Below, in pieces: positions 1-9,142 of a stretch of DNA of 64,000 nucleotides. The notes below the pieces were generated by a model. The model saw only the letters and a program-made list of their open reading frames with translations, was not told where the DNA came from and made no database searches. How positions within the stretch are numbered: position 1 is the stretch's first letter; each line of letters opens with the position of its first letter. The translations under genes and the position numbers were made by a program. The DNA lies in NCBI GenBank assembly GCA_016791385.1, contig JAEUMR010000010.1:1-64000 (forward strand), written 5' to 3'. The stretch comes from Hyphomonadaceae bacterium (GTDB taxonomy: Bacteria; Pseudomonadota; Alphaproteobacteria; Caulobacterales; Aquidulcibacteraceae).

Positions 1-1
1 G

Positions 2-196
2 GTGTGCCCGTTCTCCGGCGCCGCCGCGCCGAAGATCGACTACAAGGACGTGAAAATGCTCCAGCGCTACATCAGCGAAAAGGGCAAGATCGTCCCGGCG
101 CGCATCACCGCCGTTTCCGCCAAGAAGCAACGCGAACTCGCGCGCGCCATTAAACTGGCGCGTGAACTCGCTCTGCTTCCGTTCGCCGTTCAGTAA
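2..196 (+). CDS. rpsR: 30S ribosomal protein S18 (5' end cut by window)
   Basis: Small-subunit ribosomal protein that binds the central domain of 16S rRNA together with S6. The visible 64 residues carry the family signature CPFSG followed by PKIDYKDV, and [12 protein letters not shown] near the middle. The first codon seen (GTG) aligns with an internal residue just before CPFSG, so the true start, with the short arginine-rich N-terminus, lies before base 1. It is followed 12 bases later by rplI, the usual rpsF-rpsR-rplI ribosomal operon; rpsF should lie upstream outside the window. Family assignment is certain, completeness is not. Confidence 0.97.
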   Translation: MCPFSGAAAPKIDYKDVKMLQRYISEKGKIVPARITAVSAKKQRELARAIKLARELALLPFAVQ

Positions 197-208
197 GGAG
201 ACCAGCAC

Positions 209-790
209 ATGCAAGTCATCCTGCTTGAACGCGTCGAGAATCTCGGCGGCATCGGCGACGAAGTGAAGGTGCGCGACGGTTACGCCCGCAACTTCCTGTT
301 GCCGCAAAAGAAAGCGCTGCGCGCCAACGACTCCAACCGCAAGGCGTTCGAAGCACGCCGCGCCGAGATCGAAGCCCGCAACGCCGAAGCCCGCGCTGCA
401 GCGGAAAAGGCCAGCGGCAAGGTCGACGGCACCTCGTACACGCTGATCCGCCAAGCCGGTGAAGCTGGCCAGCTCTACGGTTCGGTGTCCTCGCGCGACA
501 TCGCCGACGAGATCGTCAAGTCGGGCGCCAAGATCGACCGCAATGCGGTCGTGCTCGACAAGCCGATCAAGACCATCGGCGTCTATGACGTGCGCATCCG
601 CCTGCACGCGGAAGTGTACGCCAGCGTGAAGGTCAACGTGGCCCGTTCGGCCGACGAAGCCGAGCGCCAAGCGCGCGGCGAAAACGTCATCGCTTCGGCG
701 ATCGAAGCCGAACGCGCACAGGCCAACGCGGCCGCCAAGGAATTGGCGGCGGCCTCGATCACCAACGATCCGGCTGCACGCGCCGAATAA
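209..790 (+). CDS. rplI: 50S ribosomal protein L9
   Basis: Large-subunit protein made of two globular domains joined by a long helix; the N-terminal domain binds 23S rRNA. The N-terminus has the L9 signature ([19 protein letters not shown], then [13 protein letters not shown]). Residues about 50-75 are the Ala/Glu/Arg-rich linker helix, then the C-terminal domain with [16 protein letters not shown]. At 193 residues it is longer than the roughly 150 of E. coli L9 because of an Ala/Glu-rich C-terminal tail, which is common in alphaproteobacteria. A GGAG ribosome-binding site precedes the ATG. Transcription probably ends at the hairpin starting at 817. Confidence 0.97.
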   Translation: MQVILLERVENLGGIGDEVKVRDGYARNFLLPQKKALRANDSNRKAFEARRAEIEARNAEARAAAEKASGKVDGTSYTLIRQAGEAGQLYGSVSSRDIADEIVKSGAKIDRNAVVLDKPIKTIGVYDVRIRLHAEVYASVKVNVARSADEAERQARGENVIASAIEAERAQANAAAKELAAASITNDPAARAE

Positions 791-804
791 GCGCGGGCGT
801 CAGG

Positions 805-996
805 TCAGTCTTTGCGATCGCCCGGCGAGTCCAGCTCGCCGGGCGATTCTTCTTCTGCGGGGATCGCATACGCGCCGCTGAACCAGCGATTGAGATCGAC
901 ATCAGCGCAGCGCTTCGAACAGAACGGCTTGAACTTCGCATCCTGCGGCTTGCCGCAGATCACGCATTTGCCGCGCGGGGTTTCATCCGTGCTCAT
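805..996 (-). CDS. yacG: DNA gyrase inhibitor YacG, zinc-binding
   Basis: Small zinc protein of the YacG family (E. coli YacG binds GyrB and inhibits gyrase). The 63-residue product has the zinc motif C11-x2-C14-x11-C26-x3-C30, seen as CVICGKP and CSKRC, followed by DLNRWFSGAYAIP, which is diagnostic. An upstream in-frame ATG exists, but the internal ATG at 996 overlaps the stop of the RNase E/G gene by four bases (ATGA), the pattern used throughout this operon, and gives the normal family length. The acidic C-terminal tail is encoded by the rplI terminator hairpin. It is the last gene of the leftward operon. Confidence 0.92.
   Translation of the reverse strand: MSTDETPRGKCVICGKPQDAKFKPFCSKRCADVDLNRWFSGAYAIPAEEESPGELDSPGDRKD
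817..857 (+). terminator. Intrinsic terminator of the rpsR-rplI operon, inside yacG
   Basis: A 13-bp perfect inverted repeat (817-829 with 835-847) with a 5-base loop TCCAG is followed by the T-rich run TTCTTCTTCT. This is a strong rho-independent terminator for rplI on the plus strand. It lies inside the last codons of the opposite-strand yacG gene, so the same bases encode the Ser-Pro-Gly-Glu/Asp tail of YacG. Confidence 0.8.
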
Positions 997-2075
997 AGCG
1001 CCCTCGCATCGATGCGGTCGCGCGGACCGGGCTGGGCGTCGATCGTCCAACGCATGCCGATCCGGCCTGAAAGGGCGCTGCGCCAATCGATCTCCGCCGC
1101 GTCGAGCCAGGCTTTAACCTCAGGCGAAACCGTGCAGGCGATCTGCCGGCCCGCTTGCGCGCGGCCTTCGCGTTCGATCGCGCGCAGCGCCATCAGCGCC
1201 ACCGTCTCAACGCTGAGGCGGCCATCGGCGTCGCGCAATTGCTCATGCAATGGACGTCGCAATTGGGAGCGTGCGAGCTCGTAGATTCCAAAGCGCGAAA
1301 GGCCGCCGAACTGCACGCTCCACGGATCGCCAGCGAATGCGCTGCGCACCGCCTCCTCCAGTAGCTTCAAGTGCGACTTGGCCCTGAGCGAGACAAAATC
1401 AATGGCGACAAGCCCACCCAGATTGCGCAGGCGCAGCTGCCGCGCCGCCTCCTCGGCCGCCGCGATATTGAGATCCAGCGCGAAGCGCTCGGGATCGCCG
1501 GTTCCCTGGCGCGCACCCGCGTCCACATCGATCGCCACCAGCGCCGAAGTCGGCTCGATGGTGAGCACGCCGCCGCCGGGTATGGGCGCGGTGCGCGCTA
1601 ACGCATCCTCGGTCAGCGCATCGAGCTTGGCCCGCGTGACCGGATCGGCGGGTTTGGCCAGCACCAATTCGTCATCGACCTCGTGCCGGGCGATCTGATG
1701 CGGCGCCTCGCCGTCGTGGCCGACGTCCTGCAGATCAACGACCGGATTCTTCGCCCGCGCCGCCTCCCGCGCGACCGAGACGATCACGCCCTGGCCCTCG
1801 TGCAGAGAAAGCCGCTCGCGGCCCATCCGGGCGCGGCCGTCCTCGCCGAGCGGCAGAAAACCCTGCTCCTCGCGCAGCCCCAGATCGAGGAACACGCCGC
1901 GCCGGCGCTTGTCGATTTCGCGCACGCGTGCGCAATAGACCTCGCCCCAGCGCGCGCGGCGGCCTTCATCGCTCGCGCGTGTGACGCGCAGCGCGATCGG
2001 CCGGCCATTGCGCACGAGCGCTTCGCGCGTCTCGCCAATGGCGCCGTCAATCCAGGCCTCAAGCGGCTCGCTCAT
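993..2075 (-). CDS. Ribonuclease E/G family protein, short form
   Basis: Endoribonuclease family that acts on mRNA and rRNA precursors. Near residues 50-90 is an S1-like segment ([25 protein letters not shown]). The catalytic DNase-I-like part follows ([17 protein letters not shown], then [22 protein letters not shown]), retaining the two acidic metal-binding positions expected of the family. At 360 residues it is much shorter than RNase G (about 490) or RNase E, and I find no CPxCxGxG zinc-link motif, so it is a reduced form, as often seen between maf and yacG in alphaproteobacteria. Both flanking genes overlap it by four bases. Whether it is the main RNase G of the cell cannot be told here. 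Confidence 0.9.
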   Translation of the reverse strand: MSEPLEAWIDGAIGETREALVRNGRPIALRVTRASDEGRRARWGEVYCARVREIDKRRRGVFLDLGLREEQGFLPLGEDGRARMGRERLSLHEGQGVIVSVAREAARAKNPVVDLQDVGHDGEAPHQIARHEVDDELVLAKPADPVTRAKLDALTEDALARTAPIPGGGVLTIEPTSALVAIDVDAGARQGTGDPERFALDLNIAAAEEAARQLRLRNLGGLVAIDFVSLRAKSHLKLLEEAVRSAFAGDPWSVQFGGLSRFGIYELARSQLRRPLHEQLRDADGRLSVETVALMALRAIEREGRAQAGRQIACTVSPEVKAWLDAAEIDWRSALSGRIGMRWTIDAQPGPRDRIDARAL

Positions 2076-2632
2076 TGCGCGCCTTCGAGCAAATTCGCCG
2101 TCTCATAGAGCGGCAGACCGACAACAGCCGAATACGAGCCGATGATTGTGCTGATGAAGCGCGCCGCATGCCCCTGCACGGCGTAGCCGCCCGCTTTGCC
2201 ATGCCATTCGCCGCTGGCGATGTAGGCGTCGATCTCCGCCGCCGAAAGGCGCTTGAAGCTGACGCGCGTCTCCGCCAGCCGCGTCCGCGTCGGCCCGCCC
2301 GGCGCACGCACGGCGACGCCCGTGTAAACCCGATGGGTGCGGCCCGAGAGCAGCGCCAAACAGGCCCGCGCCTCGTCCTCGCTCTCAGCCTTCGGCAACA
2401 CACGCCGGCCAACGGCGACCACGGTGTCGGCGCCAATGACGATGGCGTCCTCGGCGTGCACCGACTCGGCTTTCGCTGTCGCCAGCCGCAGCGCCAGCAG
2501 ACGCGGCGTTTCACCCTTCAGCGGCGTCTCGTCGATGTCGGCGGCGATAACTTCGTCGGGCTCAAGCCCGATCTGCGCGAGCAGCGTCAGGCGGCGCGGG
2601 CTCGCGCTCGCCAGCACAAGACGCGGCTTCAT
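2072..2632 (-). CDS. maf: Maf-family nucleotide pyrophosphatase
   Basis: Maf/YceF/YhdE proteins hydrolyse non-canonical or canonical nucleoside triphosphates to monophosphates and are linked to arrest of division. The 186-residue protein begins with the family hallmark LASASPRR, then has ADIDETP, the ADTVV motif around residue 68 and [24 protein letters not shown] near the C-terminus. It overlaps the upstream SDR gene and the downstream RNase E/G gene by four bases each. Which subfamily (dTTP/UTP or m7GTP) it belongs to is not decided here. Confidence 0.93.
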   Translation of the reverse strand: MKPRLVLASASPRRLTLLAQIGLEPDEVIAADIDETPLKGETPRLLALRLATAKAESVHAEDAIVIGADTVVAVGRRVLPKAESEDEARACLALLSGRTHRVYTGVAVRAPGGPTRTRLAETRVSFKRLSAAEIDAYIASGEWHGKAGGYAVQGHAARFISTIIGSYSAVVGLPLYETANLLEGAQ

Positions 2633-3501
2633 CGCGGCTTCGGAAACCCGAGCCGCTGGGCGTAGATGCGGTCAACCGTGCGCGGATTCATGATCTGCGG
2701 CAGCGTGCGGTCCATAAACGGACGGCGCAGGATGGCGTAGCGTACCTTCGGTTTGGCGCTGCTCAGGCAATGCCAAATCAGATCGCCGACATCGGACGGG
2801 GGCAAGCCTTTGCGGCCCTGCGTGAGCATGTAATCGATGACACGCTTGATCATCGGCGCGTAGGGCGTGTTGGCGAAACGATTGAGATCGTTCTGCTCGG
2901 CCTTGTCCCAGATCGGCGTCGCGATAGCGCCAGGGCCGATGACGATGACATCAATGCCGTAAAGCAGAAGCTCGCGGCGCAGCGATTGCGAATAGCCTTC
3001 GAGCGCGAATTTCGAGGAAGAATACGGACCCACGAACGGCGCGCCATTTTGCCCGCCGACGGAGGAAATCATCACGATGCGGCCCGGCCTGCCGGTTCGG
3101 CCCGGCTCGGCCCCCAACAGATCGGCGAAGGCGCGGGTGACGGTGTGCACGCCAAACAGATTGATCTCGAACTGGCGCCGCAGCTCCTCGGTGTCGAGAT
3201 GCAAGAGCGGCCCCGGCACGGCGATGCCGGCATTGTTGACAAGGCCATAGAGCCGCCGGTTGCCGAGCGCTTGCGCCACCTGCGCCGCGCCCGCGCGCAC
3301 CGCCGCTTCATCGGCCACATCGAACAGAAGCGGGGTCACCGCTTCGCCGAACTCAGCATTGAGACTGTCGGAGTCGGCTTGCTTGCGCACGCTGGCGAAC
3401 ACATGCGCGCCTTCGCGCACGGCTTTCGCGACGGCGGCGCGACCGATGCCGGTCGAAGCGCCCGTCACGACGATGGCGCGATCGAGAGAACCTGTCGTCA
3501 T
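2629..3501 (-). CDS. Short-chain dehydrogenase/reductase (SDR), classical type
   Basis: NAD(P)-dependent oxidoreductase of unknown substrate. It has the Rossmann TGASTGIG motif at about residues 13-20, NNAG at about 88, the catalytic serine segment [14 protein letters not shown] and the YSSSK catalytic pair. The C-terminal extension ([23 protein letters not shown]) is unlike the short classical SDRs and suggests a lipid- or sterol-type substrate, which is inference. It is inserted between infA and maf with four-base overlaps on both sides, so it is translated with the housekeeping operon although its function is unrelated as far as I can see. Confidence 0.9.
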   Translation of the reverse strand: MTTGSLDRAIVVTGASTGIGRAAVAKAVREGAHVFASVRKQADSDSLNAEFGEAVTPLLFDVADEAAVRAGAAQVAQALGNRRLYGLVNNAGIAVPGPLLHLDTEELRRQFEINLFGVHTVTRAFADLLGAEPGRTGRPGRIVMISSVGGQNGAPFVGPYSSSKFALEGYSQSLRRELLLYGIDVIVIGPGAIATPIWDKAEQNDLNRFANTPYAPMIKRVIDYMLTQGRKGLPPSDVGDLIWHCLSSAKPKVRYAILRRPFMDRTLPQIMNPRTVDRIYAQRLGFPKPR

Positions 3502-3716
3502 TTGAACCTGTACGTGACGCGGCCCTTGGTCAGATCATAGGGCGACATCTCCACCAGCACCTTATCGCCCGCCAGCACGCGGATGCGATTCTTGCGCATC
3601 TTGCCGGCGGTGTGGCCGATGATCTGGTGGCCGTTCTCCAGTTCGATCCGGAACGTCGCGTTGGGCAAAAGCTCCATCACCGTTCCGGCAAATTCCAATA
3701 GCTCTTCCTTGGCCAT
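3498..3716 (-). CDS. infA: Translation initiation factor IF-1
   Basis: OB-fold factor that binds the ribosomal A site during initiation. The 72-residue sequence is near-canonical: [19 protein letters not shown], then [32 protein letters not shown] and the end [13 protein letters not shown] ribosome-binding site precedes the ATG. A small hairpin (GCCCC/GGGGC, 3734-3749) sits between it and the upstream phosphatase gene. Confidence 0.98.
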   Translation of the reverse strand: MAKEELLEFAGTVMELLPNATFRIELENGHQIIGHTAGKMRKNRIRVLAGDKVLVEMSPYDLTKGRVTYRFK

Positions 3717-3774
3717 TAAAGCTCCAGTTTGGGGCCCCGGATTCGGGGCGGCGAGGCCTTATAGGCGCTGAGGA

Positions 3775-4236
3775 CTAGCCCGTCGACGGGCGCTCGAACC
3801 GCTCGGCGATGCGCCGCACGAGCCCGTCGCGGACCGCGCGGTACTCCATCAGCACCTGTTCGCGCGATCCTTCCGCCAGGGAGGGGTCAAAAGTGGGCCA
3901 GTATTCAGCGGCGAGGCCTAGCTTGGGCACGAGATCGAGCGCCCGGTGGTGGGCCTCGGGGCTCAAGGACACGATCAGCTCGAACGGCCCCTCGCCCTCG
4001 TCCTCCTCGAAGCTTTCGAAGGGCTTGGGCCGGACGCGGGAGATATCCCCGCCAAGCTCGTCGATAACGAACGCGGCCATCGCCGAGACTTCCTCGCCAG
4101 GGCGCACCCCGGCGCTGTCCACCCGCACCAGCGGGCCGAAGCGCAGCCGCATCAGCTCCGCCGCCATCGGCGAGCGGATCGAATTGTGTGTGCATGCAAA
4201 CAGCACCGATCGCGGCGGTCCCTCGCCCCTCGACAT
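3775..4236 (-). CDS. Low-molecular-weight protein phosphatase / ArsC-like
   Basis: Cytoplasmic phosphatase of the low-molecular-weight tyrosine phosphatase / thioredoxin-type arsenate reductase fold. The P-loop C-x5-R is present as CTHNSIRS around residue 15, followed by SPMAAELMR. A second conserved Asp lies in TFDPS near residue 115, in place of the usual DP catalytic acid loop. The extra cysteines of true thioredoxin-coupled arsenate reductases are not evident, so phosphatase activity is more likely than arsenate reduction. It sits between UPF0262 and infA, a standard alphaproteobacterial neighbourhood. Confidence 0.85.
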   Translation of the reverse strand: MSRGEGPPRSVLFACTHNSIRSPMAAELMRLRFGPLVRVDSAGVRPGEEVSAMAAFVIDELGGDISRVRPKPFESFEEDEGEGPFELIVSLSPEAHHRALDLVPKLGLAAEYWPTFDPSLAEGSREQVLMEYRAVRDGLVRRIAERFERPSTG

Positions 4237-4240
4237 CGGC

Positions 4241-4717
4241 TCACGCCCTGATGCGCAGCGCGCAGATCAGCGTGAACAGGCGCCGCGCTGTCTCAAGGTC
4301 GATGACGAACTTGTCCCGAAGCGAAGCCTGCAGCACTTCCGCCGCTTCGTTGTGCAGGCCCCGGCGGCCCATATCGATGGCCTCGATCTGGCTGGGCGAG
4401 GCGTGGCGGATGGCGTTGTGATAGGTCTCGCAGATGAGCGCGTAGTCCTTGATCAGCTTGCGCAGCGGCGAGATCGACGCTTGATGCAATCGCACCCGCT
4501 CGCCTGTGGCGGCGACCGTCACATCGTAGGCGAGACGGCCCTCGATCACCGACAAGGTCAGCGCGTAGGGCCCGCGCTCTTCGCCGGCGACGGCGAACGA
4601 ATTCGACTCCTTCAGATCAAAAAGCGCGATGCGCCGCTCGTGCTCTGCATTCGATGAGGCGGGCGCTAGCGAGGCTTCGTCAAGCTGAACGTCAATGAGA
4701 CGGTTCTCGCTCATCAC
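4241..4717 (-). CDS. UPF0262 family protein
   Basis: Conserved alphaproteobacterial protein of unknown function, 158 residues. Recognised from the N-terminal RLIDVQLDEASL, the segment HERRIALFDLKESNSF, and the central FAVAGEERGPYALTLSVIEGRL; the second half is helical. It overlaps the DUF2948 gene by four bases. In many relatives hisD lies between DUF2948 and UPF0262; here the two genes touch directly. Confidence 0.9.
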   Translation of the reverse strand: MMSENRLIDVQLDEASLAPASSNAEHERRIALFDLKESNSFAVAGEERGPYALTLSVIEGRLAYDVTVAATGERVRLHQASISPLRKLIKDYALICETYHNAIRHASPSQIEAIDMGRRGLHNEAAEVLQASLRDKFVIDLETARRLFTLICALRIRA

Positions 4718-5160
4718 GCACGCTCATGGTCCGGCCGGCGCGGCGTCGGCCAGGGGTCGCCCATGTCGACAAGCAAGGCGTCGAGGCACTCCACCTGCAG
4801 CACGATCTCGCCCCCGCCCGCGAGCACGAGACGCACTTGCCCGCCGGGCGGCTCGGCGTCCGGAACGAACGCGACCGACAAGACCGAGGCTAACGATTCT
4901 CCATCGCCAGCCCGCACATGCCGGGATTTCACCGCGAGCACGCCCTCGAACGAGAGCGCCGAGCGGATGCGTTCGTAGGGCCCATATTGGCCCGCATTTT
5001 CCCAGCGAAAGCGGCTCAGCATGGCGGTGAAGCGGCGCGCCTTTTTGTTGAGCGTCACGTCCTTCATGCGCACCAGCGCATCCTGAACAGCCGCGCCGAT
5101 GATCTGCAGATCGGCGTCGTCCTCGGCCATCAGTTTCAACGCGCCGCTCATGCGCCTCAA
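4714..5160 (-). CDS. DUF2948 family protein
   Basis: Alphaproteobacterial family of unknown function found next to murA. The 148-residue sequence has the characteristic start ([21 protein letters not shown]), followed by [18 protein letters not shown] and [23 protein letters not shown]. It is coupled to murA upstream and UPF0262 downstream by four-base overlaps, which points to co-translation but does not by itself give a function. Confidence 0.9.
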   Translation of the reverse strand: MRRMSGALKLMAEDDADLQIIGAAVQDALVRMKDVTLNKKARRFTAMLSRFRWENAGQYGPYERIRSALSFEGVLAVKSRHVRAGDGESLASVLSVAFVPDAEPPGGQVRLVLAGGGEIVLQVECLDALLVDMGDPWPTPRRPDHERA

Positions 5161-6425
5161 TCGCCCCGCTGCCGCTCGATCTGCGCGCCGCAGGCGGCGA
5201 GCTTGGCTTCGAGCGATTCAAAGCCGCGGTCCAGGTGATAGACGCGGTTGACGATCGTTTCGCCCTCGGCCGCAAGGCCGGCGATCACCAGACTGACCGA
5301 GGCGCGCAGATCGGTCGCCATCACCGGCGCGCCAATCAACTTTTCTACCCCCGTGACCACAGCTTCGTTGCCATGCACCGCGATCTGCGCGCCAAGGCGC
5401 GCTAATTCGGGCGCGTGCATGAACCGGTTTTCGAAGATCGTTTCGCGGATGCGCGACTGACCGTCGGCGAGGCACAGCACGGCCATCGCCTGCGCCTGTA
5501 AGTCGGTCGGGAAGCCGGGGAAAGGCTCCGTTTCGAAGTCCTGCGCCAGCAAGCGGCCGCCATTACGGCGCACGCGCACGCCGCGCGCTTCGGTTTCGAC
5601 TTCGACGCCCGCACGGCGCATCAGCTCGGCGAGCGCAGCGATGTGATCGTAGTTCGCGCCTTCAAGCAGCACGTCGCCGCGCGCGGCCGCCACAGCCAAG
5701 GCGTAGGTGCCGGCTTCGATGCGATCGGACACCACGCGGTGCTTGGCGCCTTTGAGCGATGTGACGCCACGAATATTGATCTCGCTCGTGCCCGCGCCTT
5801 CGATGCGCGCGCCCATCGCGTTCAGGCAATCGGCAAGATCCACGATCTCGGGCTCACGCGCCGCGTTACGGAGGGTGGTGTCGCCCTGCGCCAGCACGGC
5901 GGCCAGCATCGCGTGCTCCGTCGCGCCGACTGAGACGAACGGGAAGGTGATGTCAGCGCCCCTCAGGCCGCGCAACGCCGCCGCCTTCACATAGCCCTGC
6001 TCGATGTGAATATCGACGCCCATGGCCTCGAACGCCTTGAGGTGGAGATCGACCGGACGTGCCCCGATCGCGCAGCCGCCGGGCAGCGAAACGGTAGCGT
6101 GCCCCACCCGCGCCAGCAGCGGGCCAAGTACATTGAACGTCGCCCGCATCTTCCGCACGAGGTCATAGGGCGCGATTGTCGAGGCGATGGCGCCGGCGTG
6201 CAGGCGCAGCGTGCGCGCCTCCTTGATCCACGCCACCTCGACGCCGAGAGAAGCCAACAGCTGCGCCATGAAGCGCGTGTCGGCGAGGTCCGGCATGTTT
6301 TCCAGGACGAGCGGCTCGGCGGAAAGCAGCGCCGCGGCCTGCAGCTTCAGGGCCGAATTCTTGGCGCCGTAGATGGGAATGCTGCCTTTGAGCGGGGCGC
6401 CGCCCGTGATGGCGATACGGTCCAT
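5157..6425 (-). CDS. murA: UDP-N-acetylglucosamine 1-carboxyvinyltransferase
   Basis: First committed step of peptidoglycan synthesis: transfers enolpyruvate from PEP to UDP-GlcNAc in the cytoplasm. It has the N-terminal [22 protein letters not shown] motif, including the substrate-binding Lys-Asn pair, and the catalytic-loop cysteine in [12 protein letters not shown] near residue 115, so it should be fosfomycin-sensitive by that criterion. The length of 422 residues is normal. It begins a run of overlapping genes; a 94-bp gap separates it from the small gene upstream. Confidence 0.97.
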   Translation of the reverse strand: MDRIAITGGAPLKGSIPIYGAKNSALKLQAAALLSAEPLVLENMPDLADTRFMAQLLASLGVEVAWIKEARTLRLHAGAIASTIAPYDLVRKMRATFNVLGPLLARVGHATVSLPGGCAIGARPVDLHLKAFEAMGVDIHIEQGYVKAAALRGLRGADITFPFVSVGATEHAMLAAVLAQGDTTLRNAAREPEIVDLADCLNAMGARIEGAGTSEINIRGVTSLKGAKHRVVSDRIEAGTYALAVAAARGDVLLEGANYDHIAALAELMRRAGVEVETEARGVRVRRNGGRLLAQDFETEPFPGFPTDLQAQAMAVLCLADGQSRIRETIFENRFMHAPELARLGAQIAVHGNEAVVTGVEKLIGAPVMATDLRASVSLVIAGLAAEGETIVNRVYHLDRGFESLEAKLAACGAQIERQRGD

Positions 6426-6519
6426 AATTGTCTTTCGTTTGCCCCCGAGCCGCCCCGGTTATGGGGGCCCGAAACGGCGTAAGCAAGGCGCGGTTCCGTG
6501 GGGGTAGGTCTGCGTTGCG

Positions 6520-6636
6520 CTATTTCTTACCGTCAGGCTTTGCCGCCTGCTTGCGGCGCGTGATGTTGCGCTTCAGCGCCGCCGCCAAGCGCTCGTCACG
6601 GGCCGATTTGGGCGGTTTCGGCGGCTTTGTACTCAT
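6520..6636 (-). CDS. Small basic conserved protein upstream of murA
   Basis: A 38-residue, Lys/Arg/Pro-rich protein (MSTKPPKPPKSARDERLAAAL, ending in RRKQAAKPDGKK). Short proteins of this type (ARDxRLAAALRxNLxRRK) lie in front of murA in many alphaproteobacteria; the resemblance is from memory of that family. The frame is open further upstream, but the ATG at 6636 gives the family length. Highly charged and probably helical; no known function. Confidence 0.7.
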   Translation of the reverse strand: MSTKPPKPPKSARDERLAAALKRNITRRKQAAKPDGKK

Positions 6637-6693
6637 CCTGGCAGTCGACCTCGGCGAACACGGCGCTACACTTGATGCCGTGGGGGAAGCATC

Positions 6694-7812
6694 ATGACGG
6701 CCGAAGCGGCGCCTGAGCAACCGTTCAAACAGGAGGGCCGATTCTTCAACGTTGCGGGCCTGGCGCTGCGCAATGCGGGCCTCACCCTTCTCACGCTGAC
6801 GCTCTACCGCTTCTGGGCCCGCACCGCGATGCGCCGCCGCGTCTGGTCACGCATCCGCACCATGGGTGACCCGCTCGAATATACCGGCAGCGCCTGGGAA
6901 TTGTTCCGCGGCTTTCTGATCTCGCTGCCGACCTTTTTCCTTCCCGCCGCCTTCGTCTTCTACATCGCTCCGTTGCTGATGGATCCGGTCAGCGCCTCCT
7001 GGCTGGGCATCGGCTTCTATCTCGTCGTGGTGCCGCTGATGGCGGCGGCGCGTTACTGGATGCGGCGCTATCAGCTTTCGCGCACGCGCTGGCGCGGCAT
7101 CCGCCTTGGCCTGGCGGGCTCGGCCTGGAACTTCGCCTTCGCTTCCTGGGGCTGGAGCATCCTGCAATCGCTCTCGCTCGGCTGGTACACGCCCGCCGCG
7201 CGGATAAACCGGGCGCGTCTGTTGTGGGACAACGCCCGCTTCGGCGATCAGCCGTTCAACTTCGTCGATGACGGAGAGTCGCCGCAGAAGGGACTCTGGT
7301 GGCCTTTTGCGATGGGATGGTTCGCGTTTCCCTTGGCGTGCCTGGTCGCGTTCATGATCGCGACGGCTGTCGCCGCCGGACTGATCGGCGCGGGCATGCT
7401 CACCCCCGCAACGCCAGAGGCGCCGATGAATCCGGCTGCCAATATCGTCATCGGCGTGGTGATGATCGTGTTCGTGCTGTTGCTGATGCTGCTGTTCTGG
7501 GCCCCCTACAACGCCGCCGCCATGAACCGCATCGCTTCGCTGATCGAGCTCGACGGCGCGCGCTTCCGGCTCAAGGCCAAAACGTTCTCGTGGTTCTTCG
7601 TCTCACTCGCGAGTTGGCTGATCACCATCTTCTCGCTGACCCTGCTCGCCCCACTCGGCGGCTTTCTGCGCGTGCGCTACGTGATCAACCGGCTGGAGAT
7701 TATCGGCTCGCCACGCTTCGCCGAGATCGGCCAAAGCATCGTGCCGGAAGGCAAGTCCGGTGAGGGCCTGGGCGATGCGTTCGATCTCGACATGGGCGTG
7801 GGGATCGTCTGA
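6694..7812 (+). CDS. DUF898 (YjgN-like) integral membrane protein
   Basis: Inner-membrane protein of unknown function, 372 residues. The start FKQEGRFFNVAGLALRNAGLTLLTLTLYRFWARTAMRR is the YjgN/DUF898 pattern, and a partial second copy follows (GIRLGLAGSAWNFAFASWGWSILQSLSLGWYTPAARINRARLLWDNARFGD). Several hydrophobic segments are visible at about 65-130 and 205-330. Its stop codon overlaps the start of the M48 peptidase gene (TGATG), so the two are probably translated together; this pairing with an M48 protease recurs in other bacteria. Confidence 0.88.
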   Translation: MTAEAAPEQPFKQEGRFFNVAGLALRNAGLTLLTLTLYRFWARTAMRRRVWSRIRTMGDPLEYTGSAWELFRGFLISLPTFFLPAAFVFYIAPLLMDPVSASWLGIGFYLVVVPLMAAARYWMRRYQLSRTRWRGIRLGLAGSAWNFAFASWGWSILQSLSLGWYTPAARINRARLLWDNARFGDQPFNFVDDGESPQKGLWWPFAMGWFAFPLACLVAFMIATAVAAGLIGAGMLTPATPEAPMNPAANIVIGVVMIVFVLLLMLLFWAPYNAAAMNRIASLIELDGARFRLKAKTFSWFFVSLASWLITIFSLTLLAPLGGFLRVRYVINRLEIIGSPRFAEIGQSIVPEGKSGEGLGDAFDLDMGVGIV

Positions 7813-9002
7813 TGCGCGTTCGCTATGCCGACGGCCGCGCCGCCGTTACCCATGATGCGACCTGCGAAATTGGCGAGGATGCGCTGACGCTGCGCATTGG
7901 CGAGACGAGCCACACCTGGACCTTTGCCGAGAGCCGCCGCGCCGACGACGGCGCAAGCGGCGTCATCCTCAAACGCAAACCCGACACGGGCGAGCGGATA
8001 TTCTTCGCACCAGACGACACCGCCGAACTCAGAGCGCGCGCGCCGGAATTGTTCACCGCGCGCACGCTCGGCCGCGAAGGGCGAGGCGTTGTGATCGGCC
8101 TAGTCGCGGCGGCTTGGTCTCTCGCCGGCGTGTTCCTGGTCGGCGTGCCGATGTTGGCCGCGCCGATCGCCGATCACATCCCCTCGCGCTATCGCGACCA
8201 GATTGCCGATATCTCCTGGTCGCAGGTCGACGCGGTCACCAATTATTGCGACGACAGCGACGAAGCCGCGCGCATCCTCAATGACCTCACCTACCGGCTG
8301 ATGGCGACATCGAACGTGCCCCAGCGCGAGCAGGTGTGGGTGACGATCGTCGACGCGCCGTTTCCGAACGCGTTCGCGCTGCCGGACAATTCGATCGTCG
8401 TCACCGACGACCTGATCGCCCTCGCCGAAAATCCCGACGAACTCACCGGCGTGCTCGCGCACGAGATCGCGCATATCGAACACAATCACATCATGAAGAA
8501 CCTGATCCGCCATGTCGGCGTCGGCATCTTCTTCGACGTGGTGGTTGGCGGAGCGGGCGCCGGCCAGGCGCTGGCGCTGGCGTCGGTCAATCTCGCCGGC
8601 TTGAGCTACAGCCGCGACGACGAGAGCGACGCGGACCGGCGCGGGCTCGATTATCTCGACGCCGCCGGCATCGACACTGGCGCCCTCGCCCGCTTGTTCG
8701 ACCGCTTCGCCGAGCAGGCGCAGGAACATGGCGCGGCGGGTATGCCGACCCTGTTCTCCAGCCACCCCGCCACCGCCGAGCGCGCCGCGGCTGCCCGGGC
8801 CCGCGCACGGGCGGGCCGCAGGCCCTCGCTGACGGATGCGGAATGGCAGGTGGTGCGCGCGGCCTGCGGCGGAGGGCTGCGGAACCAGATCGCGCCCGAA
8901 CCGGAGACCGGAACCGCCCCAGCCCAACAGCCAGCCCCGGCAGCCGAGCAGCCGCTCGCGGGCGGGGAAAAACCGGGCGCTGAGGATGGGAAGCCGAAAT
9001 AG
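7812..9002 (+). CDS. M48-family zinc metallopeptidase
   Basis: Membrane-anchored or periplasmic zinc endopeptidase of the HtpX/Ste24/BepA group. The zinc motif HEIAHIEHNH is at about residue 217 and the third ligand lies in the following SRDDESDADRRGLDYL segment. An N-terminal domain of about 95 residues and one hydrophobic stretch (about 97-120) precede the catalytic domain. The C-terminus is Pro/Ala/Glu-rich and probably disordered. It is coupled to the DUF898 gene and ends four bases from the tRNA-Thr 3' end. Confidence 0.92.
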   Translation: MRVRYADGRAAVTHDATCEIGEDALTLRIGETSHTWTFAESRRADDGASGVILKRKPDTGERIFFAPDDTAELRARAPELFTARTLGREGRGVVIGLVAAAWSLAGVFLVGVPMLAAPIADHIPSRYRDQIADISWSQVDAVTNYCDDSDEAARILNDLTYRLMATSNVPQREQVWVTIVDAPFPNAFALPDNSIVVTDDLIALAENPDELTGVLAHEIAHIEHNHIMKNLIRHVGVGIFFDVVVGGAGAGQALALASVNLAGLSYSRDDESDADRRGLDYLDAAGIDTGALARLFDRFAEQAQEHGAAGMPTLFSSHPATAERAAAARARARAGRRPSLTDAEWQVVRAACGGGLRNQIAPEPETGTAPAQQPAPAAEQPLAGGEKPGAEDGKPK

Positions 9003-9006
9003 CGGC

Positions 9007-9081
9007 TGGTGCCACGGGTGAGGATTGAACTCACGACCTCACCCTTACCAAGGGTGCGCTCTACCACTGAGCTACCGCGGC
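9007..9081 (-). tRNA. tRNA-Thr (anticodon GGT)
   Basis: Read on the minus strand the 75 bases fold as a standard cloverleaf: acceptor GCCGCGG/CCGTGGC (one G-T wobble), D stem GCTC/GAGC, anticodon stem CACCC/GGGTG with loop TTGGTAA (anticodon GGT), T arm GTGAG-TTCAATC-CTCAC, discriminator A and an encoded CCA. It reads ACC/ACU threonine codons. It is convergent with the M48 gene, which ends at 9002. Confidence 0.97.
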
Positions 9082-9113
9082 GACTCCGAAGGCGGCGCTT
9101 CTAGCCCGCGGCG

Positions 9114-9132
9114 GCGGGCCTGAAAAGCCCGC
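9114..9132 (-). terminator. Possible terminator after the giant flagellar-like gene
   Basis: A 6-bp inverted repeat GCGGGC/GCCCGC with a 7-base loop lies just past the stop of the gene ending at 9143. There is no clean U-run, so this is a weak call. The hairpin also lies between that gene and the tRNA-Thr promoter region. Confidence 0.35.
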
Positions 9133-9142
9133 TCTGCGCGAC

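Noticed and set aside
3775-4236. Arsenate reductase ArsC
   Set aside because: The C-x5-R loop is present but the second cysteine pair needed by thioredoxin-coupled ArsC is not evident, and there are no ars neighbours; low-molecular-weight phosphatase preferred.
8100-8927. 275-residue open frame opposite the M48 peptidase
   Set aside because: Antisense shadow; the opposite strand encodes a clear zinc protease.
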